From the NCBI GenBank assembly GCA_021613535.1, contig CP075492.1:13764001-13828000 (forward strand): a stretch of 64,000 nt of DNA. Reading direction: 5' to 3'. Under the pieces are notes generated by a model that worked only from the letters and a program-made list of their open reading frames with translations, made no database searches and had not been told where the DNA came from. Source of the stretch: Adineta vaga (Eukaryota; Rotifera). Made by a program: the position numbers and the translations under genes. Positions 44,594 through 56,279 of the stretch are shown here, piece by piece; position 1 is the first letter of the stretch; every line of letters begins with the position of its first letter.

Positions 44594-47500
44594 TTAGTTT
44601 TTATGAAAAAAGATAAGTACGATGACAAAAAGAAAGAAAAACATTAATCGACATAGAGATGATGATTTATCACACGAGTATTCATCACATGAAACGTTCT
44701 CGATAGAATTACCGATATCTTGTAAAGACTTTTCAATGCGTCTTAGATCTTTCTCAGCATTAAGTATTTGAAATAAGTCCAATGCTTTTCTATAATAATT
44801 CTCTGAAAGTGCTCTGTCTCCAAAATGATAATAATAGATATTCCCAAATATTTCATTATTTTTTGCAATTAAATCATACTGATTATCATAATGTGTTTCG
44901 ATGATTTCCATTGATTTCTTGCAGTAATTCATACCGGCCTCATAACGATCCAACTTGCAATAAATTTCACTTATTTGACTGTAAAATTTCCCCATTTTAA
45001 TAGGATCATTCTGTTTCAGATTTTCAACTATATCAATCATGTATTCATAGATTTTTATTGCTGATAAACAATCATTCTGTTGACAATAGAATGACGATAA
45101 TTGCTGGTAGAGATTGAAGAGTGTATCATAATTTACACTCTGAACATTCTTATAGATATTTATCGCATATTCTAAGTGTTGAATGGATTGATTGGGTTTA
45201 TTCGCCTGTTGATAATATGATGCTAATCGTACATGCAGATCACTGGATGTTAATTCACAATTAGAATCCATGATTTCATGAATGTTTAAAGCGTTTCTTA
45301 AATTTTCAATAGCCAAGTCATATTCATTGATTCCTACGTATACTTTCCCAATGATCTTGTATATTCGAATGGTTTCAACATCGTTGACATTATATTTTTC
45401 TCGAATGGAGAGAGATAAATGATAATAATCTAGAGAAAAAGGATAGTTTTTTTCCTTCTCATAACTAGATCCAAAGAGAACATATATATCAGCTAAAGAT
45501 ATTTCATTCAAAGCCGATGGAAGAATTTCTTTCTGTATTTCCACAGCATGTTGATAATTTTCTCTATTGCTAATTCATATTCTTGCTTTTCATCATAACA
45601 AGTACCAATTCGTTTGTAGAGTTGAATAATTTCTATTTTATTAGCTACTATTTTCTTTCTCAAGTCTAAAGCCATTTGATAATGAAGAATAGTTAAATCA
45701 TAAATTTTCTCACTCCAAAAACATAAGGCAATCTTTTCATGAACTTCAGCAAGTTTCATTTCATCGCAAGGTAAGATCTTTTCTTCAATTTCTAATACCT
45801 TTTCGAAATGTAATCTCGATATATCAAATTGTTTCATAAGACCATAACAACGAGCAATATTCAAGTAAATCATTCTTTTCATTTCTAAAGAATCATTCAT
45901 CGATTTCATGTAATATTCTATAGCTAAATCATATTGATGATTTTCTTCATAAAAATCAGCAAGTTCATTGTAAGTTAAGGGAAAAATCGGATGATTATCA
46001 GGAAAAACTGCTTTGCGAATTGATAGAGCTCTTTGACCATAGTCAATGGCATTCTCATAATCGTCCATAAGATAGTAACCTTTGGCGATAATTATATATG
46101 CATCTGATTTGGATACCGGATCGAATAATCGATCAGAATCATTGAAAATTTGGAGTCATTTTTGCGAATGTTCGAGACCATCAGTCAAATTATTAGATGA
46201 AAAATAAATTATTGCCATATTTGTATGAATTTCTAACATGAGATCAGGATTATCGTTAATACTATCTTCAGTTATACTTCGTTCATAACATTGTAATGCT
46301 AAATCATATTCTTCTCTATAACTATAAATTCTTCCTAGAAGTAATTCAATATCTTTCATATCATTCGGAAGAATAAATCTATTGATTTGATATGCTGCAA
46401 GTGCATATTGTAATGCAAGATCTTGTTGTTTATTTAACATATGACAACGAGCTAATCCTTTCAGTACAAAATATCGTTCATATTCATATAATCTTGTTCG
46501 ATTTCTTAGATTCTTCAAAAATACAATACTCTTCTCATATTGTCCCATTTGCATCAAATACATTCCAAACGTAAGAATACTTTGGAAATTACTATTCGAA
46601 TCAATGATACGTTGTTCTAATAATTCTCGTTCTCTATCGATATAGATATTTTGTATACAATCAATATCTGCTACAGCTATCATCGATACAATCCATTGAT
46701 TTCCATCGGAATTAATATCAGTAATTTTAAATGTTACACCTAAATCAAATAGAACTTCTTGTTCATCTGGTATTTGACTAAGATGAGATATGTTTGCGTA
46801 AATCAAATTTTTACTTGATTGTTTTGGATCAACAGGAATTTCAAATAAAACATTACTAGCAAACATTTCTGCTACAGTTCGAGATAGACTTGTAGAAAGA
46901 AAGCCATTGGTTGAAACATATTGATTCCTCATTGTTTTCAATCGATCGATATCTTCGTCAGATAAAGTTAAACCACGATAGACTTTCAAGTATGGAATGT
47001 GTGTACGATGCATATCTAAACGATTCTTATTGTAGAGTTCTTGTAATTGTTTCGAAAGACAAATAATAAAAGAACGTAAATTGTAGAGAGCATCAATATC
47101 TTCAGATCGTAAAGCTTTATTGATAAAATTAAATGGAAAATAATTATTTGTGTACCAACGAATAGCTTCGAATAAATTGTATGTTTGTTCGAATTGATCA
47201 ATTTGTCGAAGACTTATACGATCATTTGCATAATAAAAACGACAATATTCTAACATTTCTTTTTTCGATGTTTCAGGTTCGATAGAGATCAATGAATCAT
47301 GTAATAATTGATACCAAGCATAGTATGCTGATTCATGTTCCAGATTACGCATAGATCTATTTGATTGTTCAATAATTTTAAAGATCGACAGATGTTTTAA
47401 TAATGAACGCATACGTTTTTCAATGAATTGAAACAATGATTTGTATTCTGTATAAATACCTATTAATTTAATATTGGTTCTATCATCGAAATGATGTTGA

Positions 47501-47817
47501 TACAATTGTCTCTCGATACAAAATATGAAGATGGAATCAATTTGATTGTTATGCTGAAAATTTGTTACGATTTCTTGTGAATAGCGACCAGCGATGATTA
47601 AAATGATTTTATAATCTGTTAAATCATTGATAAGATCAGTGAGTTGTTGAATAGTTGAACAAGTGTCTGTATGTGTATGTAATTCTTTCAATATTTGATG
47701 AATTTCAGGTTCGATAGAATCGTCCAACCAGATGATGAATAGTTCGTCATTTTTATTTAATACAAAAGTATTTATTAATAAGGTGATATCAGATGTATGT
47801 AGAACTCTTTTTGACAT
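44594..47817 (-). pseudogene. ART-TPR protein 3 with C-terminal transmembrane tail; frame broken twice
   Basis: Begins ATG 47817 (MSKRVLHTSDITLL). A receiver-like domain (ELFIIWLDDSIE, IILIIAGRYSQEIV, DSIFIFC) is followed by the ART core LKVYRGLTLS (Arg), TNGFLSTSLS (Ser), PDEQEVLF (ExE), then TPRs. TGA at 46156-46158 interrupts the frame, which continues in the same phase (LQIFNDSDRLF... YYLMDDYENAIDYG) for many TPRs. A frameshift near 45545-45560 follows, before YQHAVEIQKEILPSALNEI. The final exon-like segment ends with a hydrophobic tail (CRLMFFFLFVIVLIFFHKN), a predicted C-terminal anchor absent from the other two copies. Could be a decayed gene, a stop-readthrough product or partly assembly error. 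About 1060 residues if continuous. Confidence 0.78.
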
Positions 47818-47981
47818 TATTAGTGTCGAAATTTTTGTTTGAGTGAGAATGCACGTGGCAAAGATAAATAAGTATCCTTTTGTTTCTCTCGAGCTTCACT
47901 TCTATTGCATGCTGACGTTCTATTTCATCAGAAATTCAATAATATTTATTGAAAGATTAGGATAAAGAAAAAGAAAAATGT

Positions 47982-48395
47982 TTATGAGCACATGACTTCA
48001 ACAATAGCTTCTTTTGGTTTGTTATTCATGCCAGTTCCAGGATATGGAACAACATTTTTAAGAGTAACTGTGTATACATTAGTACCGAGAGTTACTTCCG
48101 CAACATTTATAGCAGCTGCACCCAATACCAAATCCACAATACTTGATGTTACTTTGTTAGAGAGTGATACTTGTACTGTAGCTTGTCCTGCCCAAATACA
48201 CATGACATTTGCTGGACATCGGCTGTCTTGAATAGAATTGATTTGAAGTTCTACATCACCACAAACTCGTTGTGTTCCACCAATACGAAGTCCCTGTTCT
48301 TCGATAATTGGTCTAATTGGCTTGATAGACAAACTATTTGCATAGGAAACAAGCACAATAAATACCAAAATCACTAAAGATTGCGATTGAAGCAT
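47982..48395 (-). CDS. Small secreted protein with bacterial-like DSRCP...CIWAG motif
   Basis: 137 aa from ATG 48395; an upstream extension of the frame lacks family character, and MLQSQSLVILVFIVLVSYAN is a good signal peptide. The mature part has QRVCGDVELQINSIQDSRCP, VMCIWAGQATVQVSL and a C-terminal VEVMCS, giving four cysteines in a beta-rich domain. The DSRCP-x(4)-CIWAG pattern is familiar from small secreted or lipoprotein domains of bacteria, notably Bacteroidetes, which suggests horizontal acquisition; this is from memory of the pattern only. Function unknown. No intron. It has its own spacer on both sides. Confidence 0.72.
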   Translation of the reverse strand: MLQSQSLVILVFIVLVSYANSLSIKPIRPIIEEQGLRIGGTQRVCGDVELQINSIQDSRCPANVMCIWAGQATVQVSLSNKVTSSIVDLVLGAAAINVAEVTLGTNVYTVTLKNVVPYPGTGMNNKPKEAIVEVMCS

Positions 48396-48837
48396 GATTG
48401 TTGTTTTTCTTTTGTGAGAAAAAGAGAGGAGAAAAGTGTATACGTCGATTTTTTGAATCAATGAATGACTATAACTGATGTGTTTTTATAGAATATATAT
48501 GCCCAATATAAAATATTTGATACAGAACGAAACAAAAACAAAATAAGACATATGATATAGATTCTTCGCAGGTGGTATGATAGAGTATTAATGTCGATAA
48601 TAACGATATAATTGACGAAAAACGACAGAGAAAAATATTTTGAATCATCACAATCGATATACAAAAAAAACCTAAGTGCATTTTTATAAACTTTTTATTT
48701 TGCATCAATCTAAATTAGAATATAGCACAATCAATTATCTTTCATTATTAACACGAGATATTTGAAATCTGTTGATTAAATTTAGCAAAAAAGAAAGATA
48801 ATTACGGAAGGCGTATGTCTTATACACGATATATTTC
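48396..48837. other. Divergent intergenic region
   Basis: Contains the promoters of the small secreted gene (minus) and GPCR 1 (plus). Short overlapping ORFs on the minus strand are hydrophobic AT-driven frames without motif. No TATA box stands out. Confidence 0.45.
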
Positions 48838-49953
48838 ATGTCAATTAATCGAAATAAAATCCTAAAAGCAAACATTCTTCATTTCATAAAATCGCAATTC
48901 TTTGAAGACATCATGTCAGAATCCATTGTTTCATCATTACTATTTTCTATAAAACAAATCACTATCTATTTTGGTTTAGCAATTGTTGTTGCTGGAGTTT
49001 TAGGTGGATGTCTTAATATAATTGTATTTCTTAGTCTTCGAACATTTCGACAAAATTCATGTTCATTTTATTTAACTATCATGTCTATATTAAATATTGG
49101 AGAATTACTTGTTGATCTATTGCCTCGTATTCTACTGGCTATTTATAATACAGATGGAACAGAAACATCATTATTCTATTGCAAATTTCGATTATATCTT
49201 GTTCAAATTTGTACTTTACTTTCATTAACATGTTTTTGCTTGGCTACATTTGATCAATATTGTGCGACATGTTCTCGACAACGTTTACAAAAATTTTGCA
49301 ATATGAAATTTGCTCGCCGCTTAATTATCATATTTGGTTGCATTTGGATTCTTCATGGAATACCATACTTAATATTTTTTCAACATATTTTATCACCAAT
49401 TACACGGAAAGTCAATTGTTCTATGGTACATCCTATTTTTCTACAATATCGTATATATGTTATTGTACTTATTCTTTTTGGTATTTTACCACTTGTTATA
49501 ACGATTTCATTTGGTTCATTGGCTTTTTATAATACTCGACAAATACCTCATTATACAATACCACTGCTTCGACGAGAATTAGATAAACAATTGACAACAA
49601 TGGTTTTATTGCAAATTTTTATGAATATTTTTACATTGTTACCATATACAATTGTCAATATGATTTCATTAAATATGAAAACTATCGATGATCCACTTCT
49701 GCAGGCACAAGTTCAACTGCGTTCGATTATAACGTTACTTCTCTACTATGTATATTATGCAGTAAGTGATCTTGAATTCAATTTCTTTTTTTTTCTTTAT
49801 CATCTTTATTTGTAGAATCCATTCTACATATATATTTGTGTATCAGAACGATTTCGTCGACAGTTGATCTATGTTTTATTTCGCATGCATCAAAATCGAT
49901 GCAAACAACAACGAAAAATTATAGTTATCAATCAGATATCACCACAATCTTAA
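48838..49953 (+). CDS. Rhodopsin-like 7TM receptor (FMRFamide-receptor-like), GPCR 1, 2 exons
   Basis: Model: join(48838..49761, 49816..49953), 353 aa; intron gtaagt...tgtag, 54 bp, phase 0. Seven hydrophobic segments. TM1 contains GGCLNIIVFLSL (Asn of 1.50); TM3 ends CLATFDQYCAT, so the DRY motif is DQY; TM7 is completed by the second exon, NPFYIYICVSERFRRQL, the NPxxY motif. Cys in CKFRLYLVQIC pairs with a loop-2 Cys as usual. The C-tail is short and basic. A methionine at 48913 (MSESIVSSLLF) is an alternative, perhaps better, start. Ligand unknown; bdelloids have large sets of such receptors, probably chemosensory or peptide-sensing. Confidence 0.85.
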
Positions 49954-50030
49954 GATGATTAATAATGACCATGGATTTCATTTGTGATTTCACCATAAGA
50001 TACGCAAAAATAAAAATAAAGTAGATTCTC

Positions 50031-51919
50031 TCAGCTCTCAATTCGTGATGATATAGCATTCGGCATGTTTGCTAACATATTTCTCCATCCATAGCTCATC
50101 AGATTGCACGAAAGATTTAGTTTGGCAAGTGTCTAGAATACATAATAAAAGAAAACATATAATCCATAGGTATATCTTAGAAGTGTCACTTACAAAATTT
50201 GTTTGTAATGCATTAACTAGATATTGTACACCTTCTGTGTGAATGTTGTTCGATTCTATATACAATTCTAAGAGCGTCTACAGCAAAATGATGGGAATGA
50301 TTAGAAAATATTCAAGTTACTGTATTGTTTTGTATTCCATTGGCTAGATACATTGCACCTTCATCACCAATATTATTACGTCCAAGATATAACACTTTGA
50401 GTGTCTATAATATATGGCAGTGAATAAATTTTGTAGATAATACGTAATGTGATTAAATTATACCGAATTTGTTTGAAAAGCACTGGCCAAATGATGTGCA
50501 CCTCGAACATTTATATGATTTCCACCTAGATGCAACGTTGTCAGTGTCTATGTCGAATATAATCAGATGTTACAAAGAGGAAAATTTTCTCAAAGAATAC
50601 AACTGACAGAATTATTTTGCAATGCATCAGCTAGATATAGTATACCTTCATTGGCAATCTGACAATTCCATATTATCAATGTTATGAGTGACTATTTGAA
50701 AAGATAATGATTAATATACTATAGTGAAAGTTAGAGAATGTTGAACTGACTGAATTATTTCGCAAGGCATTCGATAGATGTCTTGCACCTTCATTACCAA
50801 TCATATTCTCGGCAAGACCTAATATTTTCAATGTCTACAATAGTCCTTGTTGATGAAAATATTTTTCAGAATGCAAAAATACGATTCACTTTATTCTGAG
50901 ACAACGCATCAGCTAAATATTCGACACCCATTTTGTCAATTTCGTTCAGTGTGACATCCAGGTCTATTAATGTCTACATTTATTGATATTAACAATAACT
51001 ATTTGATTTTTTAGATAATGAGAAAGTACTATACTTACTTTATTGTATTTCAGTACACTAGCTAGATAGCGTACACCTTCATTGCCAATGTTACATTTTC
51101 CAATAAATAAATGTGACAATACCTTAAGTAAAGCGATGCTAGTGAAAACATGGCAGTTGTTCAGAAAAGATTGCTTACAGTAGGATTTTGTAAACTATTT
51201 GATAAATAACGTGCACCTTCAGTATGAATACTTGTCCATGCAAGACATAGGGTTAATGTATCTAAAACAGATGATAAAAGATAACAGTACAATTGACAAT
51301 TTTGTTGTTCATCATCACTCACTGTATTATTTTTCAAACCCATAATAAAGAATCTTAACCCTTCAGTACTAATACGATTTTCACCACAGTTCAGTTTTGT
51401 CAATGTCTACAGAAGTATACATAATTCATCTTCATTATGTGCGTCATTGTTTCGACGTTATTTTAAATATAATTTACCTTATTTCTTTGTAAGACATATC
51501 CCAATTCTCGGGCAATTTCATCGTTCAGATGGTGGCCACTAAGTTCTAATGTTGTGATCGTCTATGTTACATAAAAATAGTTCATAAAAATAGAGTGAAC
51601 TAAAGAACTTCGCATTACAGTATTCGTTTGTAGGGATCGTATTAAACATTTAAATAGATCATTGTTCAGAGATCGATGTTTTAGATCGAGTATAGTAAAT
51701 ATCTAAATAATAGTTCGTATTTGATACTTTGCAACAACAAGAAACATGGAAACCTCAAGATTCTACCTGATACGGTTGATAAGTTTCGATGATTGCATTT
51801 AATCGTACACATACATTACGTGCTGATAAAAGTATTGAAAATTCATTAAGATGATCCAAAATACGATAAATTAATTCAATAGGTAAAGTATGAAGCGATG
51901 GTGGAACTCTTTTTGACAT
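50031..51919 (-). CDS. F-box/LRR protein, about 13 exons with one LRR per 84-bp exon
   Basis: Exon 1 (51767-51919) encodes MSKRVPPSLHTLPIELIYRI, an F-box-like start (LPIELIYRILDHL). About twelve small exons follow, most of 84 bp and phase 0, each one 28-residue ribonuclease-inhibitor-type LRR, for example TLKVLYLGRNNIGDEGAMYL and TLTTLHLGGNHINVRGAHHL. The last exon gives TLAKLNLSCNLMSYG and stops at 50031-50033 (TGA). Introns are roughly 50-75 bp. Near 51240-51330 an in-frame join needs a donor four bases inside the usual position, so that junction is uncertain. F-box proteins bring substrates to SCF ubiquitin ligases through their repeats; the substrate here is unknown. Estimated 390 aa. Confidence 0.78.
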
Positions 51920-52301
51920 TATTATTATTTGTTATAAATTCCAGACTGCCTATATTTACATAGAGAGAGCAGTAAAAGTACAAAAAGTTACTTTAGTTGG
52001 AAAAATCTTTAATAACATTTATGCATTATAGTTCTTTCTTTTTTTGAGGGTGTCGATTCAACCAACACACACATATTCATTTGAGTGTGCTTGTTTCTTT
52101 TTCTTTTTTTATGCATGCAATACAACAAAGAACGAAAAAAACGAGTCAAAACATTACGATAGAAATGACAAAAAATATGAAAAATCCATCTTTTGTCACT
52201 TACACTTTTCGAGAAAAAAAATAGTCGCGCATTCAATTTCAGATTTTAGCTATGTTAAAGTGGTGGCGTAGAGAGTCATTCTCTATTTAAATGAATAATA
52301 A
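51920..52301. other. Intergenic, nothing recognised
   Basis: AT-rich spacer between the F-box/LRR start and the GPCR 2 stop; ORFs on both strands are low-complexity. Confidence 0.5.
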
Positions 52302-53333
52302 TTAATGCCGTAGATGTATTTGTATTAATTGTCGAACGCAATGACGATAAAAAAGAAGAATTCGTTCGTAAAATACTTCACGAAAGAATTTACTCGAAAG
52401 CATCGATGCATAAAACGATACGGCATAATTGAGAAAGTATAATGAACTACCAAGTGACTCAGCAAATGATTGTGCAGCTTGTTGTTCAACTGTTGGAGTT
52501 ACAAGTTTAAAAACAATGTTACGATAACTGGCTGTACCAAAACGTAGTGAAGAAAGTGATACACTTAGAGATATTTGTATTGCAATGATCTACATTTTGG
52601 TAATTTTTATGAAGAAATTATAATAAACAAGATCATACCTTAATAAACTTCAATTCCAGTGCTTCCCGATGATTCATTTTATATTTTCCTATCATCGTAG
52701 GCATCACTCGGTGTCGAGATTTTCTAAGTGTCATAAAAGTAAGGAGAGAAAAGATTAACATAAGCATATGGGGTAAAAATATCACAACAACGATTAAATA
52801 GCCTGCATAGACAAAGATATAGATACTTCCTGGACTAATTTGACATTTATTGTTATAAACATCAAAAAGAATAAATATGTGTATTGGCATCGTAATACCA
52901 CGTATCAATGCAGCAATTGACAACCGTTTTACCATTTTAATTTGACCCCATGCACGTATTCTGCCATTTTCTGATGTACAGAAGAATCGATCCATTGTTG
53001 CCAAAGCCAAATAGTAAGAAACGAGTTCAGGTAGTGATATAGCCAGATAATAACGAAATTTACAAAACACAGCCGATTCATTCATCAAATTACCACCAGA
53101 ATGACGTAAATCAGACGAATTGAAACACATGTTAGAATAGTAATTAATTGTGATATTGTGAGACATAATAAATAGAATGTAGCTGAGGACTGGCGCATTC
53201 GTCGACTGGTAAGTGTGATTAGATTGCCGATGCAACCAATTGTACCAAAGATGAAAGTGACAAGATCGATAGAAAATGTAATGTCGGAAACGATTTGTGC
53301 TAGTCTCGTTGAATAGCTGCCAGTATTCGACAT
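52302..53333 (-). pseudogene. Rhodopsin-like 7TM receptor, GPCR 2, one frameshift
   Basis: Start ATG 53333 (MSNTGSYSTRLAQI). TM1 (FIFGTIGCIGNLITL) and TM2 (LCLTISQLITILTCV) are in one frame. The frame changes near 53085-53115, before GGNLMNESAVFCKFRYYL. TM3 with LALATMDRFFCT (DRF in place of DRY), TM4-TM6 and an intron (52590-52638, 49 bp) then follow in phase, ending with TM7 NYAVSFYASML (NPxxY degenerate) and a basic tail to TAA 52302-52304. Apart from the single frame change it is complete, so it is either a recent pseudogene or a one-base sequence error. Related to but divergent from GPCR 1, which lies on the other side of the F-box/LRR gene. Confidence 0.75.
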
Positions 53334-55108
53334 AGCTAGGTATATTTTTCCTTTCTGAGTGCTTTAATATAGGGAAGAGATAAAGGTTTGTAACGCAGTA
53401 AAGAAATATGTGCAAACCAAATGAACTGAATTTTTATTTCTTTTTTGCACTTATGTGTCATCTGAAAATAGATAGTTCAAGGATGATGTATTCTTGGTCT
53501 TATTAATTAGTTCTCTTTAAATTAGTGAGCTCTGACGTTCATACATATATGGGATCAACATGCAATAATGAACGAGCGGCAAAATATAACTATAAAAAAC
53601 AAGGGTCGTTATGATGACGCACGCTGCATAAATGTGGAAAAGAAATAAAAAGAAAATTATTGGATCATAATGTAAGAGCAGGAAGAGATATGTCCTGTCA
53701 TTTTTTTTTGTCTTTTATTCTAACATTAAAATATTTGATTCATGATATATGTGCATTCTTACAAAAGAAATTAGTATGTCTTCATAGTTTTAATTTGGTA
53801 TAGGCTATAGCAGCGTATCTAGGATTTAGTAGGTGGCCTGGCGACGCCTTACATCATTTATAAAAACCTATGAATTATGCTTCATAATTTTAAATCAGTC
53901 TCTAATTTTTCACTTTTACGAAGTGAGATCCTATCGACAAAATAGAAGTATATATTAACTAACAAAAGGTAAATGAAAGTTATTTTAACAATATCTGACT
54001 ATTATTGATAATCAACATTGGAATCTCTTTCTTTTGTCTCTTGTTTCATAACAATTTAACGATGCATTTCGCTATAAGAGTGGCACTGGTTGATTTCATC
54101 TAGTACTGATAAACGAAGGAAGAAAAATATCTTTAGAACAAATAAAATTTTATCAATTCATCTATGAATGTGTTGTTCTGGTTAAAAAAAGATAATTCCT
54201 CACAACCAGTTCTATTTCTTGTTTTATATTCTGCTTTTGATATCATATTAATTGTAAAAAAAACATTTCGTATTCGAATGAATTTTTAGTATTATGTATT
54301 GAAAATCTACGATCGAAAGAAGATCAAAACTGAACATGATTTCACGTATTGTTTGTCAAGAATTATTTCGAGAAAACTGAATTGATTCAATTTAGATGTA
54401 TGTTAACAGGACTATTTTTAGATTTAGAAATATTTTACTGTAAAATAGAATATCATGAACTCACATCCAATAGGTCTAATTGATAAATCGAAATCCCTTG
54501 CCATCAACAGTATATTAAAAGGTAATAGATATTCTCTCTTGAGTGTTGATAAAATTGATTGCTACTGTAATTCTATTTACTTAATTGAGTATTTAGAGAT
54601 TAACTAAGAAGATCGAATTGATAAAATTCACAACAAAAACTAGATCATACATACTGAGAATATCTGTAAGACGTGTTCACTCGTCAACTTACCGCTTGTT
54701 TATGTTCACAGAAGTGTATTTCTCTAGTTCATATTGTATTTTATGAAAAACTTTTACAAATCTGTCTTTTACCATACAAAAATAAACAAATATCAGTTAA
54801 CTTCTCAAATGATTTAATGAATAGAACAAATTCTTCTTAATCAATTTATTTATATACTAAGAAATACGAATCGATATTCCTTTGAACATAAACTTCTCTT
54901 AAAAGTCAGGTAGTTATTTTGTATATATCTGTCGAAAAGTGTCTCAAGTAACATAAACAATTGTACAGTTAATTTTACTGATTGACGAAAAGTTCCAAAC
55001 AAACATTTTCTTTCTGTACATAATTTTATTTCAATAATCTTTTATTGTATAAGAACAACTAATATATGAATAATTACACGTTTTCTTGAACATTACAAAG
55101 ATTTATTA
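53334..55108. other. Long gene-poor AT-rich stretch
   Basis: Nearly 1.8 kb with no ORF or motif I can support and no obvious tandem repeat. It would include the GPCR 2 promoter and the 3' region of the next gene. Confidence 0.5.
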
Positions 55109-55699
55109 TTAGATGTTTCGAGTTGTATTATCAAAATAATTTCCAATCTTATCTACAAACTCAATATAAAAATTGGGATAGTGACTGATATTAAATTTCT
55201 CAGCAATATCATCAAGAACTTTTTCAACACACACTTTAACGTCGATTTTATCCCCATATCCACAGGCAAATGTATGAAATTCTTGTGCTGTACAGTTCAT
55301 CTTGGCAATGTCTATCCACCAATAGAGTTCGTTAATCGTATGGCTCGTATCAAGTTTCTCTAATTTCTCCATCGTTGATTGACATTGTTGCAAAAGTGAA
55401 GAAGCATTTGGCGGGTTAATCGAACCGAAACATAACACGTTGAAATCAACTGTAAACTTGGTTAAATGCTTTGGTAGATGTTTTTCTGTGCAACAATCTA
55501 CGACCACATCACAAATTGCTTTGAAATATTTAGGTAATGGATCAGATGTATTTTGATGTAACCATGACCAATGTAATTCAGCCAATCTAGTTTTATCGGC
55601 AGCCATTTGTGCAGCAGTAATACTTTTACCGTTGACATTAATTATTGGAAGTAGAAAAAGAAGAGAGACATATTGAAGTAAGATTCGGTTCATTGACAT
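55109..55699 (-). CDS. Secreted orphan protein with paired cysteines
   Basis: 196 aa, single exon, ATG 55699. Signal peptide MSMNRILLQYVSLLFLLPII; mature part mostly helical with eight cysteines (AICDVVVDCCTEKHLP, VLCFG, LLQQC, MNCTAQEFHTFACGYG, VCVEK) and three or more N-glycosylation sites. The cysteine number and helical character suggest a small disulfide-stabilised secreted domain. Not recognised as any named family; isolated by AT-rich flanks. ORF length, signal peptide and even Cys pairing support a real gene. Confidence 0.65.
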   Translation of the reverse strand: MSMNRILLQYVSLLFLLPIINVNGKSITAAQMAADKTRLAELHWSWLHQNTSDPLPKYFKAICDVVVDCCTEKHLPKHLTKFTVDFNVLCFGSINPPNASSLLQQCQSTMEKLEKLDTSHTINELYWWIDIAKMNCTAQEFHTFACGYGDKIDVKVCVEKVLDDIAEKFNISHYPNFYIEFVDKIGNYFDNTTRNI

Positions 55700-56279
55700 A
55701 ATCGAAACAGAAAGTTCTGTCGTGAACGATCAAAACGATGTATGATATGTAATTCACTAACCCATCTCTACATGGAAGAAGAGAGAGAAAAAAGAAATAT
55801 TCATGTATGCGGACGTCGGAAGAGGTGACTAAACAATTTTTTGCCGTCTATATTCGCCTGATAGTTTATGATAACAACGGTAAAGACAGAAGGCGAGATG
55901 TATCACAAAAAGACAACGTATTTCAAAGACAAATTCGATAATAACGATTCACGTGCAAATTTTTTCATTTGTAATGAACATAGTAAAAGAAATTCGATAT
56001 GGAAGCTCTGATCTATGCAAGAGTAGATTTGAATAGCATGATATTATTGTGTAGAATATATATTAGCAAAGTATTCAATGATGGATTTCAATTTTCCAAT
56101 AATTCTGACTATGATGGTATTGACAGGAGACAGGAATATGCTGATGATGATTATTGTTACAAATTATTCTAAATTTTGTTTAAAAATCTTGAGGGTGTGA
56201 GTATGTGTGATGGTATTCTTTTTATTTCACACCCACACTCACACTCACACTCTCGAGATGGACTATTCAAATTGCCGAA
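55700..56279. other. Intergenic with GT/CA-rich imperfect hairpin
   Basis: No gene. At about 56190-56254 a GAGGGTGTGAGTATGTGTGA arm is followed by a CACACCCACACTCACACTCA arm that pairs imperfectly with it. Confidence 0.5.
56190..56254. repeat. Imperfect GT/CA-rich inverted repeat
   Basis: G-rich arm, short T-rich loop, then C-rich arm; similar in composition to the hairpin at 29862-29929. Confidence 0.6.

Noticed and set aside
48458-48708. Two overlapping hydrophobic ORFs upstream of GPCR 1
   Set aside because: AT-rich composition, no signal peptide pattern or motif, overlapping each other in different frames.
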